Below, piece by piece: positions 18,568-27,618 of a stretch of DNA of 64,000 bases. Each line of letters opens with the position of its first letter. Position 1 is the first letter of the stretch. The notes under the pieces are model-generated. The model saw nothing but the letters and a program-made list of their open reading frames with translations, was not told the origin of the DNA and made no database searches. The stretch spans positions 806,001-870,000 of the forward strand of contig NZ_QHKZ01000001.1 of NCBI RefSeq assembly GCF_003194585.1. The letters are read 5' to 3'. The stretch comes from Nocardioides daejeonensis (GTDB lineage: Bacteria; Actinomycetota; Actinomycetes; Propionibacteriales; Nocardioidaceae). A program made the translations under genes and the position numbers.

Positions 18568-19233
18568 CTAGGTGTTCCGCACCCGCTCGGCCCGCGCGCG
18601 GAGCTCGGCCACCATCCGGTCCGGGTCGTCTGCGGAGTAGACGGCAGAGCCGGCCACGAAGACATCGGCCCCGGCCTCGGCGCAGCGTTCGATCGTCTCG
18701 AGCGAGACTCCGCCGTCGACCTGAAGCCACGTCTCGACGCCGTGCTTGTCGAGCAACGCCCGAGCCCGACGGATCTTGGGCAGGCACAGGTCGAGGAACC
18801 TCTGGCCACCGAACCCGGGCTCGACAGTCATGATCAGCAACATGTCGAGTTCCGGAAGCAGCTCCTCGTAGGGCTCCACCGGCGTCGCCGGCTTGAGCGC
18901 CATCGAGGCACGCCCGCCCTGCGACCGGATCTCCCGCGCAAGCCGCACCGGAGCCGCCGCGGCTTCGGCGTGGAACGTCACCGAACCACAGCCGGCCTCG
19001 ACGTAGGCCGGAGCCCAGCGGTCCGGGTCGGCGATCATCAGGTGGGCGTCCATCGGCAGGGCGCTCGACTTCGCCAGCGACTCGACCACGGGCAGCCCGA
19101 GCGTCAGGTTCGGGACGAAGTGGTTGTCCATGACGTCGACATGGACCCAGTCGGCGCTGCCGATCCGGGCCACCTCCCCTGCCAGGTCGGCAAGGTCGGC
19201 GTTGAGGATGCTGGGGGTGATCTGGATGCCCAC
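18568..19233 (-). CDS. rpe: Ribulose-phosphate 3-epimerase
   Basis: 221 residues. It interconverts ribulose 5-phosphate and xylulose 5-phosphate in the pentose phosphate pathway, and so feeds the ribulose 5-phosphate that RibBA uses downstream. TIM-barrel motifs of the family are present: [23 protein letters not shown] (metal and catalytic Asp), [16 protein letters not shown] and QVDGGVS. The start is GTG at 19233, with TAGGGT 8 bases upstream, so it is probably leaderless. It is upstream of the riboflavin operon but has its own promoter, and the riboswitch lies between. Confidence 0.95.
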   Translation of the reverse strand: MGIQITPSILNADLADLAGEVARIGSADWVHVDVMDNHFVPNLTLGLPVVESLAKSSALPMDAHLMIADPDRWAPAYVEAGCGSVTFHAEAAAAPVRLAREIRSQGGRASMALKPATPVEPYEELLPELDMLLIMTVEPGFGGQRFLDLCLPKIRRARALLDKHGVETWLQVDGGVSLETIERCAEAGADVFVAGSAVYSADDPDRMVAELRARAERVRNT

Positions 19234-19241
19234 GGGCGACC

Positions 19242-19247
19242 ACCCTA
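19242..19247 (-). promoter_or_regulatory. -10 box of rpe, leaderless
   Basis: TAGGGT on the minus strand ends 8 bases before the rpe GTG; there is no ribosome-binding site. Confidence 0.5.
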
Positions 19248-19249
19248 TG

Positions 19250-19594
19250 TCACGCCGAGGGCAGCGCCACCGAGAGCATGAACGCGCAGCGGGTCTGCGC
19301 GTGGACGGCGTGGATCGCGTCAGGGATCGGGATCAGCTCGCCCTCCCGCAGCACCGCCACCTCCCCTTCCCAACGCAGCTCCAGCTCGCCACGCAGGACC
19401 TGGAGAACAGCGGGACCGGGCGCCTTGTGATCGGCCAGCTCGCGCCCCGTGTCCAGCGCCATCACTACCGTCCGCAGGCCGCTGCCATGCACGATGGTCC
19501 GGGCCGTGCGGCCGGAGGCGTGGTTCCCGAGGTCACCCACCAGCTCCGCGGCGACCCGGGTCAGGTCCACCCGTCCGTCTTCCTTCGCGCTCAT
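19250..19594 (-). CDS. Cupin domain protein
   Basis: 114 residues. One cupin barrel: [20 protein letters not shown] is the first motif region and the second is around [11 protein letters not shown], where the His residues may bind a metal. The protein is of the small stand-alone type whose ligand cannot be guessed. The ATG at 19594 shares one base with the TGA of the polymerase gene upstream (TGATG), so translation is coupled. This pairing suggests shared expression with the LigD-type polymerase, though I know of no mechanism linking the two. Confidence 0.75.
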   Translation of the reverse strand: MSAKEDGRVDLTRVAAELVGDLGNHASGRTARTIVHGSGLRTVVMALDTGRELADHKAPGPAVLQVLRGELELRWEGEVAVLREGELIPIPDAIHAVHAQTRCAFMLSVALPSA

Positions 19595-20544
19595 CACTCC
19601 TCGCTCTCCCCGGGGTCAGCCGCCCCGGACGTCTCGTCGCGCTCGGCCCACTCGAGCAGCGGCGCGATGTCGAACACGCGGTCGTCGATCTCCGCGTGCA
19701 GATCGCCGAGTCGCTCGAAGCGCTCCGGCATGGTCAGGATCGTGAAGTCGTCAGGCTCCGCCTCAGCGATCTCGCTCCACGCCAGCGGCGCCGAGACACG
19801 AGCCCGAGGCACCCCACGCACCGAGTACGCCGCCGCGATCGTGTGGTCGCGGGCGTTCTGGTTGTAGTCGACGAAGAGCCGGCCCGGATCGCGGTCCTTG
19901 CGCCACCAGGCGGTGGTGACGTCCTCGGGTGATCGGCGCTCGACCTCGCGGGCGAAGGCGAGAGCGGCGCGGCGTACCTGCTTGTGGTCATGGTCGGCGC
20001 GGATCCGCACGTAGATGTGAAGGCCAGCACCGCCGCTGGTCTTGGGGAACCCGGTCGCGCCGAGCTCGTCGAGCACCTCATGGGCGACCCCGGCCACGCG
20101 GCGTACCTGGGCCCAGTCAGACTCCGGACCGGGGTCGAGATCGATCCGCCACTCGTCCGGCCGTTCCGTCTCAGGACGCCGGCTGTTCCAGGGGTGGAAC
20201 TCGACGGTGGACATCTGCGTCGCCCAGATCACGCTGCCGAGCTCGGTGACGCAGAGCTCGTCAGCGGTCCGGTTCCAACGCGGGAAGTGCAGCTGGACCG
20301 TCTCCACCCACTCCGGCGCGCCCGCAGGGAGTCGCTTCTGGTGCACCTTCGGTCCGCCCAGTCCCTTCGGATACCGGTGCAGCATGCAGGGCCGCTCGTA
20401 GAGTGCCCGGACGATCCCGTCGCCGACGGCAAGGTAGTAGTCGACGAGGTCCATCTTGGTGGCCCCGATCTCGGGGAAGTAGACGCGATCGGGGTTGCTG
20501 ATCCGGATCACCCGGTTGTCGACCTCGACCTCCACCGCCTCCAT
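19594..20544 (-). CDS. Stand-alone LigD-type DNA polymerase/primase domain
   Basis: 316 residues. It matches the polymerase (PolDom) part of bacterial LigD, an archaeo-eukaryotic primase fold used in non-homologous end joining. Metal-binding acids are in WRIDLDPGP (D-L-D) and RLFVDYNQNARD; TSGGAGLHIYV and AAAYSVRG are also typical. There is no ligase or nuclease domain in the protein, and neither Ku nor a ligase gene is in the window. Free PolDom paralogues such as PolD1/PolD2 are known in mycobacteria. The ATG at 20544 has TACCCT 6 bases upstream and no ribosome-binding site. Confidence 0.9.
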   Translation of the reverse strand: MEAVEVEVDNRVIRISNPDRVYFPEIGATKMDLVDYYLAVGDGIVRALYERPCMLHRYPKGLGGPKVHQKRLPAGAPEWVETVQLHFPRWNRTADELCVTELGSVIWATQMSTVEFHPWNSRRPETERPDEWRIDLDPGPESDWAQVRRVAGVAHEVLDELGATGFPKTSGGAGLHIYVRIRADHDHKQVRRAALAFAREVERRSPEDVTTAWWRKDRDPGRLFVDYNQNARDHTIAAAYSVRGVPRARVSAPLAWSEIAEAEPDDFTILTMPERFERLGDLHAEIDDRVFDIAPLLEWAERDETSGAADPGESEE

Positions 20545-20550
20545 GCGCCG

Positions 20551-20556
20551 AGGGTA
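20551..20556 (-). promoter_or_regulatory. -10 box of the LigD-type polymerase gene, leaderless
   Basis: TACCCT on the minus strand lies 6 bases before the ATG at 20544. Confidence 0.5.
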
Positions 20557-20667
20557 GCGCCAGCGGCGGTGCCGACGTCGCCTACCTGCGCCGTCCCGGT
20601 CGGCTGCGGCCAGGGAAGTGCTGATCAGTGTCGCCGTCGCGCAGCAGACGAGATTGATCAACGGTTC

Positions 20668-22128
20668 CTAGGGCGTACGGCGCAGGAGAGCGAGGAACAT
20701 CGCGTCGGTGCCGTGCAGATGGGGCCAGAGCTGGAGGGTCCGGGCGCCCGCCTCGACGCCCCCGGGCAGGCACAGCCGCGGGCCGCGACTCGGCGGTGCG
20801 TCCGTGCTCCGAAGCGGCGCGAGGGCAGTGTTGTCGCGGAGATCCTCCAGCTGTACGTCGGCACGCTCGGCAAGCACCTTCTCGACGATCTCGGCGGTCT
20901 CGGCCAGCACCGGTGAGCAGGTGGCGTAGAGGAGCAGGCCGCCAGGACGGAGCGCCTCCAGGCCCGAGCGCAGCAGGTCGGCCTGCAACGCGACCAGCCC
21001 GGGCAGGTCGTCGGGGCGACGGCGCCAACGGGACTCGGGCCGTCGGCGCAGCGCACCGAGTCCGGAGCAAGGCGCATCCACGAGCACACGGTCGAAGGTG
21101 CCCGCCGGCCAGGCCGGCCTGGTGCCGTCTGCTGCGATCACGCCACGTACTCCCCCGGCCACCGCGCGGACGGCACGTCCGACCAACCCGGCACGGTGCG
21201 GTTGGCGTTCGACGGCGAGCAGACGAGCGCCACGCTGGGCCGCCAGTGCGGCGGAGAGGCCGGCCTTGCCGCCGGGGCCGGCGCAGAGGTCCAACCAGTT
21301 CTCGTCGCGGCCGCCGAGCCGGGCGGCCGCGAGCGCGGCGGCGACCAGCTGGGAACCCTCGTCCTGGACGGCCGCTCGCCCCTGTGCCACGGCAGGAATC
21401 TCCCCCGGATTGCCTCCCGGCAGTGCCCATGCCCACGGCGACCAGCGCAGCCGCGCAGCCCCGAGCTGCTCCATCTCCTCAGGCGCGCAGACGCCCGGGC
21501 GCGCCACCAGGGTGACCGCAGGGGCATCGTTGTCGGCCGCCAGCAGGGCCGGGAGCTCGGTCGCAGCGCCGCCGCACGCCTGCCAGGCGGCCGCCAGCCG
21601 CTCCACGACCCACATCGGATGCGAGGTGCGCAGCGCCAGGGCTGTCGGGTCGTCTCCGGGAGCGATGATCTCCAGCCACTCGGCGAGTGGCCGGGCGGCG
21701 ACCTTGCGGAGCACGGCATTGGCGAAGCCGGCCGGACCAGGACCGACCCGCGCTCGGGTGAGCTCCACCGATGAGCTGATCGCGGCGTGGTCAGGCACCC
21801 GCATGGCCACGAGCTGGTGCACCCCCAGCCGGAGCACGTCCAGCAGCCGACGGTCGGTCTTCGCCAACGGACGGTCGATGCAGGCCGCCAGGATCGCGTC
21901 GTAGGTTCCCTGGCAACGGATCGTCCCCGAGGCGAGCTCGGTGACGAAGGCTGCGTCGCGGCCGGTCAGCCCGGCACGAGAGAGCGTCGCGGGCAGCACG
22001 AGGTTCGTATAGGCATCGTCCTCGCGCACGGCCGCAAGGACGTCGTACGCCGCCAGCCGCGGCGCGTCGATCCGACTCCGTCCCTGCCGAGAGCGGCCGC
22101 CAGTGGGCCGACGGCGCGCTTCACTCAT
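20668..22128 (-). CDS. rsmB: 16S rRNA (cytosine-5)-methyltransferase, RsmB/Fmu family
   Basis: 486 residues. The N-terminal 150 or so residues are the NusB-like RNA-binding domain (APRLAAYDVLAAVREDDAYTN is split here over its helices); the rest is a Rossmann methyltransferase with CAGPGGKAGLSAALA, VDAPCSGLG (a conserved Cys) and ATCSP (catalytic Cys). It methylates a cytosine of 16S rRNA, C967 in E. coli numbering. The ATG at 22128 overlaps the stop of the YjbR-like gene in ATGAGTGA, and it is preferred to the GTG at 22134. Last gene of the def-fmt-yjbR-rsmB unit. Confidence 0.92.
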   Translation of the reverse strand: MSEARRRPTGGRSRQGRSRIDAPRLAAYDVLAAVREDDAYTNLVLPATLSRAGLTGRDAAFVTELASGTIRCQGTYDAILAACIDRPLAKTDRRLLDVLRLGVHQLVAMRVPDHAAISSSVELTRARVGPGPAGFANAVLRKVAARPLAEWLEIIAPGDDPTALALRTSHPMWVVERLAAAWQACGGAATELPALLAADNDAPAVTLVARPGVCAPEEMEQLGAARLRWSPWAWALPGGNPGEIPAVAQGRAAVQDEGSQLVAAALAAARLGGRDENWLDLCAGPGGKAGLSAALAAQRGARLLAVERQPHRAGLVGRAVRAVAGGVRGVIAADGTRPAWPAGTFDRVLVDAPCSGLGALRRRPESRWRRRPDDLPGLVALQADLLRSGLEALRPGGLLLYATCSPVLAETAEIVEKVLAERADVQLEDLRDNTALAPLRSTDAPPSRGPRLCLPGGVEAGARTLQLWPHLHGTDAMFLALLRRTP

Positions 22129-22582
22129 CGTCACTCTTCGGCTCGGCCTCCAAGAAGCCGCGCCGCAGCTTGCTGGGCGCCATCCGCAGCCAGGAGTCGG
22201 TGATCACCTCGCGCAGCTCGGCGACCGTGACCTCACCGAGCCGTGACTGCTGGACGAGGAAACCGTCATGGCCGTCGAAGTGCGGAATCGTGAAGAACGG
22301 GCCCGGACTCTCGACGACGCCTGCCTTCGCGCCCTGGTCGGCGGCGAAGAGCACGAGCAGGTCGTCGTACGGCTCGCCCGTGGCGGGATCGACGTCGGCC
22401 GCCCGCGCCGGACGGAAGATCAGGAATCCCTTCGGCTTCGCCTTCGTCGCCGGATCGGAGACGAAGTAGGTCGGTGCCGAGCCCCAGCTCGTGCCGAAGG
22501 TGACATGAGGCAGCGACCGGCAGATCGCGTCGACGTCCTCGGGCGTCGCCGCACGGTCGTCCACAGCATCCTCGGCAGCCAT
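22121..22582 (-). CDS. MmcQ/YjbR family protein
   Basis: 153 residues. The family has a DNA-binding-like alpha/beta fold of uncertain role. The recognised pattern is LPHVTFGTSWG near the N-terminus, a central FLIFRPAR strand, a conserved HDGFLVQQS segment and a C-terminal SWLRMAPSKLRR. The gene starts one base after the fmt stop (TGA-C-ATG) and overlaps rsmB by 8 bases, so the three are translationally coupled. Position between fmt and rsmB suggests a translation-related setting but is not proof of function. Confidence 0.8.
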   Translation of the reverse strand: MAAEDAVDDRAATPEDVDAICRSLPHVTFGTSWGSAPTYFVSDPATKAKPKGFLIFRPARAADVDPATGEPYDDLLVLFAADQGAKAGVVESPGPFFTIPHFDGHDGFLVQQSRLGEVTVAELREVITDSWLRMAPSKLRRGFLEAEPKSDDE

Positions 22583-22583
22583 G

Positions 22584-23510
22584 TCAGTTCCCGAAGCGGG
22601 TTCCCGACTCCACCCGTGCGCCTCGCGCCCAGTCGGCCGCGCCCATCTGCTTCTTGCCGAACGCCTTCACCTCGCCGAGCCGCACCGCGTGCGTGCCGGT
22701 GCCGACCAGGACCTCGTTCTTGCCGACCGTGAGCTCACCGGCCGGCAGCGCCACCTCGGGGACCAGCTCGACCCGGCCCATCTTGAACCGCTCGCCCTCC
22801 AGCGTCGTCCAGGCCCCCGGGAACGGCGAGCAGGCGCGGATCCGTCGGTCGACTGCGACAGCCGGCTCACTCCACTGGACCTGTGCGTCCTCGGTCAGGA
22901 TCTTGGGTGCGAAGGAGACGCCGTCGCTGGGCTGCTCGACGGCGACCAGGCTCCCGTCGGCGATGCCGTCGAGGGTGCGCACCAGCAGGTCGGCGCCGCC
23001 GTCGGCCAGCCTGCCCAGCAGGTCGCCCGACGTGTCGCTGGGCTGGATCCGCTCGGTCATGACGCCGTACGTCGGCCCCGCGTCGAGCTCCTTCACGATC
23101 CGGAAGGTGGTCGCGCCGGTGATCTCGTCGCCCGCCCAGATCGCATGCTGCACCGGCGCGGCGCCGCGCCATGCCGGGAGGCACGAGAAGTGCAGGTTGA
23201 TCCAGCCGTGCTCAGGGATGTCGAGCGCCGACTGCGGCAACAGCGCACCGTAGGCGACGACCGGGCAGGCGTCGGGGGCGAGCCCACGCAGCTCTGCCTG
23301 GAACTCCGGATCCCGCGGATGGTCGGGCTTCAGCACCGGCACCCCGAGCTCCTCGGCGGCCTGGGCGACCGGCGAGGCCACCAGCCTGCGTCCGCGGCCG
23401 GCAGGCGCGTCGGGACGAGTCACCACTCCGACCAGGTCGTGAGCGGAGTCGGCGATCGCCCGCAGTGCGGGCAGGGCGACCTCGGGGGTACCGGCGAAGA
23501 CGACACGCAT
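22584..23510 (-). CDS. fmt: Methionyl-tRNA formyltransferase
   Basis: 308 residues. It formylates initiator Met-tRNA. Motifs are [12 protein letters not shown] at the N-terminus, the formyl-THF site around [17 protein letters not shown], and the [17 protein letters not shown] segment; the C-terminal OB-like domain follows. It lies 13 bases downstream of def, the deformylase that later removes the same formyl group, the classic pairing. The ATG at 23510 begins at the first beta strand. Confidence 0.95.
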   Translation of the reverse strand: MRVVFAGTPEVALPALRAIADSAHDLVGVVTRPDAPAGRGRRLVASPVAQAAEELGVPVLKPDHPRDPEFQAELRGLAPDACPVVAYGALLPQSALDIPEHGWINLHFSCLPAWRGAAPVQHAIWAGDEITGATTFRIVKELDAGPTYGVMTERIQPSDTSGDLLGRLADGGADLLVRTLDGIADGSLVAVEQPSDGVSFAPKILTEDAQVQWSEPAVAVDRRIRACSPFPGAWTTLEGERFKMGRVELVPEVALPAGELTVGKNEVLVGTGTHAVRLGEVKAFGKKQMGAADWARGARVESGTRFGN

Positions 23511-23523
23511 GCTGTGATGTTCC

Positions 23524-24069
23524 TCAGATTCCGAATCCGTTGGTGGGGTGGGGCGAGAGCTTCACGACGGGCCTCTCCTGGCCGAACCACGCGGAGTCCC
23601 GGATCTCCTTCATCGCCGCCTTGCGGGCCTCGGTATCGAGGCGATCGATGAAGAGTACGCCGTCCAGGTGGTCGGTCTCGTGTTGGATCGCGCGTGCCAG
23701 ATAGTCAGATCCCTCGATCGTGACCGGCTCGCCGTGCATGTTGAAGCCGGTCGCGACGACCCGCAGGGCGCGCAGGCAGTCGTAGGTGAGCTCGGGCAGC
23801 GAGAGGCAGCCCTCCGGTCCGTCCTGCGTCTCCTCCGAGAGGTCGAGCGAGGGGTTGATCAGATGCCCGACCTCGCCGTCGACGTTCCAGGTGAAGACGC
23901 GGAGGCTCACGCCGATCTGTGGAGCAGCGAGGCCGGCTCCCGGAGCCTCCAGCATCGTGTCGGTGAGGTCCTGCACGAGCGTGCGCAGTTCTCGGTCGAA
24001 CGTGGTGACCTCGACCGCGCGACTGCGCAGGACGGGGTCGCCGAACAAACGGATGGGCTGGATGGCCAC
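23524..24069 (-). CDS. def: Peptide deformylase
   Basis: 181 residues. It removes the N-formyl group from new proteins and is metal dependent. All three signature motifs are intact: [18 protein letters not shown] (metal Cys) and QHETDHLDG (two metal His and catalytic Glu). The start is GTG at 24069, with GAGGAG about 5 bases upstream. A -10 candidate TAGACT lies at 24099-24104, between priA and def, giving a leader of about 25-30 bases. First gene of def-fmt-yjbR-rsmB. Confidence 0.95.
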   Translation of the reverse strand: MAIQPIRLFGDPVLRSRAVEVTTFDRELRTLVQDLTDTMLEAPGAGLAAPQIGVSLRVFTWNVDGEVGHLINPSLDLSEETQDGPEGCLSLPELTYDCLRALRVVATGFNMHGEPVTIEGSDYLARAIQHETDHLDGVLFIDRLDTEARKAAMKEIRDSAWFGQERPVVKLSPHPTNGFGI

Positions 24070-24098
24070 GCTGCTCCTCGGGGCTGGACAGGCGGCAC

Positions 24099-24104
24099 AG
24101 TCTA
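24099..24104 (-). promoter_or_regulatory. -10 box of the def operon
   Basis: TAGACT on the minus strand, in the 43-base gap after the priA stop. It makes def-fmt-yjbR-rsmB independent of priA. Confidence 0.45.
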
Positions 24105-24112
24105 GTCCGAGG

Positions 24113-26134
24113 TCAGAGGGTGATCGGATCCACCTGCACGCGGACAGGATCCAGCTTGCGGGCCGAACGGACCTTCTGCAGGTCGAGCAGCGCCTTGCTC
24201 AGCGCACCACCGAGATGCCGTGGCACGCGGAGCACCATGCGCTCCACGTCGGTGTCGCGGGACGGCACCGGCACGGGACCGAGGATGTCGGCGCCCTCGG
24301 GGAGCTCCAGCACCAGCATCGCGTCGGAGACCGCACCCGGCGGGCCCTCCAGGGTCGCCATCCGGCTGGCGGGGGTGAGCCGGGCCGAGCGGCGCTCCTC
24401 CAGCTCGCGTGCGGCGTGACCTGCCGGATCCCAGCGCACCAGCGCCTGCAAGCCCGGCAGCGACGGATCGCCCACCGCCAGCACCCGACCGCCGGGCGCG
24501 ACGAGCGCGGCGGCGTTGAACCAGCGTCGAAGCGCCTCCTCCTCGGCACGCAGGTCATCGCGTCCCAGGAGCAACCAGGTGTCGAGCAGGATCACCCCGC
24601 GATAGCCGCTCTCGGCCACCGGCTCCGCCCCGGGCGTCGCCACCACCAGCGCCGGTTGCGGGCCGACGCGATCGATCACACGCTGTGCCGAGGAGCTCCG
24701 CACGGTGGCGCCGGGGAAGGAGCGCCCCAGCTCCTCCGCGGTACGGTCCGCGCCGCGCACCGGCGCCCGCAGCCCGCGGTGACCGCACTCGGGGCAGGCC
24801 CACTCGGGAGAGTGCTCGCCACACCAGAGACAGCCTGGCGCAACCTCCGGCCGGGCCTGGCTCAACGGACCGTGGCAGGCCCGACAGCGGGCCGGCGTAC
24901 GGCACCGCTCGCAGGCCAGCCGTGCGGCGTACCCGGACCGCGGCGTCTGCACCAGTACCGGGCCCTCGCCTAGCCCGGAGCGGATCAGCGCGTGGGCCTC
25001 GGCGGGGATCCGCGCGGCGGCATGGAGGGGATCGCGCTCCCGACTGTGGTCGCTGGCGCCGGTGACTCCGACGCGTACCGCGGCGCGCACCTGCTCCCGG
25101 GGCGCCTGCACCGGGTGCGCCCAGCCGGTCCGGAGCAGGTACTCCCCCTCAACCGTGCGCGCATGCCCGGCGACCAGCGCCGCCGTCGACTCGTGCTGGG
25201 CGCGCAGGAGCAGCACCTCGCGCACGTGAGGGTACGGCGCCCGCGGCTCGGCATGCAGGTCGTCACCGTCGTCCCAGATCACCACGAGGCCGAGATCGTG
25301 CACCGGCGCGAACGCGGCAGCCCGGTTGCCGACCACGATCCTGCGCTCCCCCCGGGCGACGGCGAGAAAGGAGCGATAGCGGGCCGCCGGCCCCTGCTCC
25401 GCGGTCAGGACGACATGCTGGCCGGCTCCGAGGAGCTCGGTGAGCGCCTGGTCGAGCCGGTCGACATCCCGCGCATCGGGGACGCAGGCCAGCGCTCCCC
25501 TCCCGCCGGCGTACGCCGCCCCGATCGCCTCGGCGAGCAGCCGCGGCCAGGACGCCGCGGGTGGCACGGCCAGCACCGCGCGGGGGCTCCCGTCGGTGCG
25601 CAGCGCCGCTAGGAACTCGCTGCCGTGCTCAAGCCCCGCCCACGCCTCGTCGACGGCGCCGCCCTGCAGCACCGGAGGTGCCGGGCCCAGGTGCGCTGCC
25701 TTCTCGGTCGTGGCATGGCGGGGCGGGACGGCGAGCCGGAGCACGTCGGCGCGGGTGCCGGCATAGCGCTCCGCCACCAGATGGCTGAGCTCAGCGACCG
25801 CCGGACTCAGGACCGGCTCACCGCTCACGACCCGCCGTAGCGGTTGCAGCCGGCCCTCGTGCTCGCTGGCCGCGACCCGACCGACGATGAAGCCGTCGAC
25901 GTCATTCCCGGCGAAGCGGACCTTCACCCGTGCCCCCGGAGCCGCCTGCTCCGCCATGCTCGCGGGGACCAGGTAGTCGAACGGCCGGTCGAGGTGAGCC
26001 AGCGGCAGATCGACCAGCACCTGGGCAACCGGACGGTCAGCAGCGATCTCCACACCGGACCGCGCCGGCGCACGCCGCAAGCCAGCCCGCACCATGCCCG
26101 GCAGCAGTTCCTGCTGCGTCCGCTCCTGACTCAT
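24113..26134 (-). CDS. priA: Primosomal protein N' (PriA), helicase motifs lost
   Basis: 673 residues. The N-terminal 3'-DNA-end-binding domain (VLVDLPLAHLDRPFDYLVP) and the zinc domain (CERC, CRAC, CLWC, CPEC around 470-515) are as in PriA. The ATPase motifs are not: in place of Walker A there is VPPAASWPR and in place of DEAH there is WDDGDD. Loss of helicase motifs in PriA is common in actinobacteria, where the protein may only bind restart structures. The ATG at 26134 has TAGGAA 7 bases upstream and is probably leaderless; the frame upstream runs into palindromic DNA and is not coding. Confidence 0.9.
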   Translation of the reverse strand: MSQERTQQELLPGMVRAGLRRAPARSGVEIAADRPVAQVLVDLPLAHLDRPFDYLVPASMAEQAAPGARVKVRFAGNDVDGFIVGRVAASEHEGRLQPLRRVVSGEPVLSPAVAELSHLVAERYAGTRADVLRLAVPPRHATTEKAAHLGPAPPVLQGGAVDEAWAGLEHGSEFLAALRTDGSPRAVLAVPPAASWPRLLAEAIGAAYAGGRGALACVPDARDVDRLDQALTELLGAGQHVVLTAEQGPAARYRSFLAVARGERRIVVGNRAAAFAPVHDLGLVVIWDDGDDLHAEPRAPYPHVREVLLLRAQHESTAALVAGHARTVEGEYLLRTGWAHPVQAPREQVRAAVRVGVTGASDHSRERDPLHAAARIPAEAHALIRSGLGEGPVLVQTPRSGYAARLACERCRTPARCRACHGPLSQARPEVAPGCLWCGEHSPEWACPECGHRGLRAPVRGADRTAEELGRSFPGATVRSSSAQRVIDRVGPQPALVVATPGAEPVAESGYRGVILLDTWLLLGRDDLRAEEEALRRWFNAAALVAPGGRVLAVGDPSLPGLQALVRWDPAGHAARELEERRSARLTPASRMATLEGPPGAVSDAMLVLELPEGADILGPVPVPSRDTDVERMVLRVPRHLGGALSKALLDLQKVRSARKLDPVRVQVDPITL

Positions 26135-26141
26135 GCGGCAA

Positions 26142-26147
26142 TTCCTA
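26142..26147 (-). promoter_or_regulatory. -10 box of priA, leaderless
   Basis: TAGGAA on the minus strand lies 7 bases before the priA ATG with no ribosome-binding site between. Confidence 0.45.
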
Positions 26148-26188
26148 CCAGTCGCGCCAGACACACCCCGCGCTGTCGTCGTACAAAA

Positions 26189-26206
26189 TCCCCGCCCGGG
26201 CGGGGA
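26189..26206 (-). terminator. 18-base perfect palindrome, probable metK terminator
   Basis: TCCCCGCCCGGGCGGGGA; on the minus strand it is followed by TTTT, as expected of an intrinsic terminator after metK. Its 16-base core is identical to that of the palindrome at 26249-26270. Confidence 0.6.
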
Positions 26207-26248
26207 ACTTGTCACTTGTCGGCCGTAGCAACGGTGACTAAGCGACAG

Positions 26249-26270
26249 ATTCCCCGCCCGGGCGGGGAAT
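26249..26270. repeat. 22-base perfect palindrome, second copy
   Basis: ATTCCCCGCCC and its exact reverse complement with no spacer. The core equals that of 26189-26206; the two centres are 62 bases apart. Neither tail shows a long U-tract, so it may be a tandem terminator hairpin or a protein site. Confidence 0.6.
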
Positions 26271-26278
26271 TGCCAAGG

Positions 26279-26293
26279 CTGGAACAGTTCCAG
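26279..26293. repeat. 15-base palindrome just after metK
   Basis: CTGGAAC-A-GTTCCAG, 11 bases beyond the metK stop, unrelated in sequence to the two G+C palindromes beside it. On RNA it gives a 6-base-pair hairpin with a 3-base loop. Confidence 0.5.
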
Positions 26294-26303
26294 AAAGAGC
26301 AGA

Positions 26304-27512
26304 TCAGGCGGAGACGGCGGCCTTGAGCTGGTCGGCGCGGTCGGTGCGCTCCCAGGTGAACTCGGGGAGCTCACGACCGAAGTGGCCGTAGGCGGAGGTC
26401 TTCGCGTAGATCGGGCGGAGCAGGTCGAGGTCGCGGATGATGGCGGCCGGACGCAGGTCGAAGACCTTGAGCACGGCTTCCTGGATCTGCTCGTCGGGCA
26501 CGGTGCCGGTGCCGAACGTCTCGATGAAGACGCCGACCGGGTGCGCCTTGCCGATGGCGTAGGCGACCTGCGCCTCGCAGCGACGGGCGAGTCCGGCCGC
26601 GACGACGTTCTTGGCTACCCAACGCATCGCGTAGGCGGCCGAGCGGTCGACCTTCGAGGGGTCCTTGCCGGAGAAGGCGCCACCGCCATGGCGGGCCATG
26701 CCGCCGTAGGTGTCGACGATGATCTTGCGACCGGTCAGGCCAGCGTCGCCCATGGGACCGCCGACCACGAAGCGGCCGGTCGGGTTCACCAGCAGGCGGT
26801 AACCCTCGGACGGGATGTCGAAGCGAGCGAGCACCGGGTCGATGACGTGCTTCTTGATGTCGGGCTGCAGCGTCGACTCGAGGTCGATCTCCTCGGCGTG
26901 CTGCGTCGAGAGCACGACGGTGTCGATCCGCACCGGACGGTTGTTCTCGTCGTACTCGATGGTGACCTGGGTCTTGCCGTCGGGCCGCAGGTAGTCGAGG
27001 GTGCCGTCCTTGCGCACCTCGGTCAGGCGCTCGGCGAGCGACTGCGCGATCTTGATGGGCAGCGGGAAGAGCTCCGGCGTGTCGTCGCAGGCGTAGCCGA
27101 ACATCAGGCCCTGGTCGCCGGCGCCCTGACCGTCGAGCTCGTCGGCGGAGGCCTCGACGCGCGCCTCGTGCCCGGTGTCGACACCCTGCGCGATGTCGGC
27201 GGACTGGGAGCCGATCGCGACCTGCACACCACAGGTCAGGCCGTCGAAGCCCTTGTCGGAGTGGTCGTAGCCGATCTCGATGATCTTCTCGCGCACCAGC
27301 TGGGCGACCGGCGCGTAGGCGTTGGTGGTCACCTCGCCCGCCACGACGACGAGGCCGGTGGTGAGCAGGGTCTCCACGGCGACGCGTGACTTGGGGTCGT
27401 GCTCCAGCAGATAGTCCAGGACCGTGTCGCTGATCTGGTCAGCGATCTTGTCTGGGTGACCCTCGGTCACGGACTCGGAGGTGAAGAGGCGTCCAGCCAC
27501 AGTCGTACTCAC
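26304..27512 (-). CDS. metK: S-adenosylmethionine synthase
   Basis: 402 residues. It makes SAM from methionine and ATP. Signature regions are [11 protein letters not shown], the [12 protein letters not shown] loop and [19 protein letters not shown]. The length is normal. The start is uncertain by two codons: GTG at 27512 (M-S-T-T) or TTG at 27518; GTG is preferred. A TATCGT at 27549-27554 is a possible -10. I looked for a SAM riboswitch in the 100 bases upstream and see none. SAM from this enzyme also serves MoaA and RsmB encoded nearby. Confidence 0.95.
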   Translation of the reverse strand: MSTTVAGRLFTSESVTEGHPDKIADQISDTVLDYLLEHDPKSRVAVETLLTTGLVVVAGEVTTNAYAPVAQLVREKIIEIGYDHSDKGFDGLTCGVQVAIGSQSADIAQGVDTGHEARVEASADELDGQGAGDQGLMFGYACDDTPELFPLPIKIAQSLAERLTEVRKDGTLDYLRPDGKTQVTIEYDENNRPVRIDTVVLSTQHAEEIDLESTLQPDIKKHVIDPVLARFDIPSEGYRLLVNPTGRFVVGGPMGDAGLTGRKIIVDTYGGMARHGGGAFSGKDPSKVDRSAAYAMRWVAKNVVAAGLARRCEAQVAYAIGKAHPVGVFIETFGTGTVPDEQIQEAVLKVFDLRPAAIIRDLDLLRPIYAKTSAYGHFGRELPEFTWERTDRADQLKAAVSA

Positions 27513-27548
27513 TCCCAACAGGTGTGTTCGGTGTTACTGCGTCGTGCA

Positions 27549-27554
27549 ACGATA
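27549..27554 (-). promoter_or_regulatory. Candidate -10 box of metK
   Basis: TATCGT on the minus strand, about 37 bases before the metK start, in the gap after coaBC. Confidence 0.35.
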
Positions 27555-27618
27555 GCCGCGCCTCCCGGTTACGATCCGGACGTCCACGCCTCGGCCCCCG
27601 CCCTGCTCAGGGTCGGCG

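Noticed and set aside
27513..27618. SAM riboswitch before metK
   Set aside because: The gap shows no SAM-I, SAM-II or SAM-IV core that I can recognise.
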